DNA of 5,599 bases from Clostridia bacterium (GTDB taxonomy: Bacteria > Bacillota_A > Clostridia > Oscillospirales > CAG-272): positions 1 to 5,599 of the forward strand of contig JAFXHW010000163.1 in assembly GCA_017533545.1 (NCBI GenBank), in the 5' to 3' direction. Position 1 is the first letter of the stretch, and the number at the start of each line of letters is the position of its first letter. A program made the position numbers and the translations under genes. The notes beneath the pieces were generated by a model. It worked only from the letters and a program-made list of their open reading frames with translations. It was not told the DNA's origin and ran no database searches. Below, in pieces: positions 5,001-5,599 of the stretch.

Positions 5001-5052
5001 AAATCCGAACCCAAAGCCGATAGGCGAAGGGTTCGGATTTCTCTATTTTTTA
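5001..5052 (+). terminator. Intrinsic terminator of tRNA-Leu
   Basis: A perfect 12-bp stem AAATCCGAACCC / GGGTTCGGATTT (5001-5012, 5029-5040) encloses a 16-base loop. The loop can itself pair as GCC-GATA-GGC. The stem is followed by CTCTATTTTTTACTT. It also lies just beyond the end of the convergent regulator gene (stop at 5061) and could act weakly for that strand. Confidence 0.9.
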
Positions 5053-5060
5053 CTTAATTT

Positions 5061-5309
5061 TCAATGATGCAGATGTTTGTTATTATCAACTGAATATTGT
5101 TCAAAGAAATCATCTGCCGTACATCCCAAAATCCGAGCGAGATGCGGAAGAAAGATAATATCGGGATAACAGGTGTTCTGCTCCCACTTGCATACCGCTT
5201 GCGCGGATACGCCAATCAGCTTACCGAATTCCTTTAAGGACAAATTGTTTTCGCTGCGGTATGCCTTGATTCTCTCCGCAATTGTTATATGATAAGTCAG
5301 CATACTCAT
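5061..5309 (-). CDS. Small XRE-family helix-turn-helix regulator
   Basis: The 82-residue protein consists almost entirely of a Cro/C1-type DNA-binding domain (about residues 10-66): IAERIKAYRSENNLSLKEFGKLIGVSAQAVCKWEQNTCYPDIIFLPHLARILGCTADDFF. The turn and recognition helix are GVSAQAVCKWEQNT (33-46). The tail is short and His-rich (NNKHLHH), and there is no extra effector domain. The ATG at 5309 overlaps the stop of the preceding gene as ATGA, which supports this start; the ATG two codons on (5303) is an alternative. The overlap indicates co-transcription with the ATPase-like gene upstream, possibly as its regulator. No operator is visible, because the promoter of the pair lies outside the window. 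Its targets are unknown. Confidence 0.88.
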   Translation of the reverse strand: MSMLTYHITIAERIKAYRSENNLSLKEFGKLIGVSAQAVCKWEQNTCYPDIIFLPHLARILGCTADDFFEQYSVDNNKHLHH

Positions 5310-5599
5310 ATCACAACACCGCCTTTTACCATATTGATCCTTCGCATACGGTTGATCAGTGCCATCAGCTCCTGCTTGCGAGGCAGATCAAGGAATCTTT
5401 CGCAGGTCGCGAAGAATGGAGAATAGAGAAAATCAATTCCTTCTTCATTAATCCGCGCATACAGATCGTTGACCTTCCGTTCAATATCTACCTTCCTGTC
5501 GTTATTCGATACCTCCAAATAACGCAACATAAATCCAAGTGTATCAAGCTGACGGGGAGAAACGATATCGTGAAGTCCGCGGACATCAATCTTCTCGTC
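5306..5599 (-). CDS. C-terminal part of a probable ABC-class ATPase (5' end outside window)
   Basis: The frame is open from the window edge to the TGA at 5306-5308, giving about 97 residues. The ATG at 5530 is internal, because the homology-like part continues before it (IDVRGLHDIVSPRQLDTLGF). The pattern IDxRxxxxIVxxxQLxxLGxxLRYLE followed near the end by LPRKQELMALINRMRRI resembles, from memory, the C-terminal end of the uncharacterised ABC-class predicted ATPases (COG3044-like), large cytoplasmic P-loop proteins of unknown role. The Walker motifs would lie in the missing part, so the assignment cannot be confirmed here. It is the first gene of a pair, overlapping the XRE regulator by four bases. 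It shows no membrane segments or signal peptide. Confidence 0.6.
   Translation of the reverse strand, partial: DEKIDVRGLHDIVSPRQLDTLGFMLRYLEVSNNDRKVDIERKVNDLYARINEEGIDFLYSPFFATCERFLDLPRKQELMALINRMRRINMVKGGVVI

Noticed and set aside
4783..5067. Plus-strand open frame of about 94 codons across the tRNA gene
   Set aside because: It runs through the tRNA promoter, the tRNA and its terminator, has no ribosome binding site, and shows no recognisable protein. It is a chance frame.
1..5599. CRISPR arrays, insertion sequences or long dispersed repeats
   Set aside because: No regularly spaced repeats, no transposase, and no long terminal inverted or direct repeats were found by reading both strands. 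The only tandem repeat is the 12-bp duplication at 402-425.

Overview
The window reads as a piece of the chromosome of a spore-forming member of the Clostridia (Oscillospirales/Ruminococcaceae-like by general flavour). The grounds are a hisH-A-F-I-E operon with separate hisI and hisE genes, a recognisable forespore sigma factor gene (sigG), Gram-positive-type ribosome binding sites, and a consensus sigma-A promoter. Base composition is moderate. By eye there is no sharp change in codon style between the histidine genes and the recombinase. The taxonomic placement is an inference.

Layout. Positions 2-2678 (+) hold the distal end of a histidine biosynthesis operon: hisH (5' end outside the window), hisA, hisF, hisI and hisE. 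It is tightly packed and closed by a strong intrinsic terminator at about 2693-2726. Positions 2729-4294 (+) hold a second transcription unit. It begins with a forespore-type (sigma-F/G-like) promoter candidate, followed by a 53-codon small gene that overlaps by four bases (ATGA) a 452-residue large serine recombinase. About 20 bp after the recombinase stop, on the opposite strand, lies the 5' part of sigG (4315-4620, minus). Its reading frame is intact up to the conserved TYAVPM motif and then runs into unrelated sequence and a stop. Upstream of it is a good sigma-F-type promoter (4721-4750, minus). Then come a complete tRNA-Leu(GAG) gene with a perfect sigma-A promoter and its own terminator (4843-5052, +), a small XRE-family regulator, and the C-terminal end of a probable ABC-class ATPase (both minus, overlapping by four bases).

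The main point of interest is the recombinase/sigG junction. A clean break inside sigG, an imperfect dyad centred on that break, a convergent serine recombinase directly beside it, and similar forespore-type promoters on both units together resemble the skin element that interrupts sigK in Bacillus and Clostridioides. Here the interrupted gene is sigG. The 3' half of sigG is not in the window. If the geometry is read literally, the histidine operon lies on the element side of the break. That makes simple excision in the forespore (the germline cell) problematic and makes an invertible segment, a very large element or a chromosomal rearrangement worth considering. Whether the rearrangement is programmed, reversible or merely a fixed disruption cannot be decided from this window.

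How the genes work together: HisH/HisF (glutamine amidotransferase plus cyclase), HisA (isomerase), HisI and HisE (second and third steps) are ordinary histidine biosynthesis enzymes. The recombinase unit and sigG are proposed to form a developmental DNA-rearrangement module. The tRNA and the regulator/ATPase pair appear to be independent neighbours.
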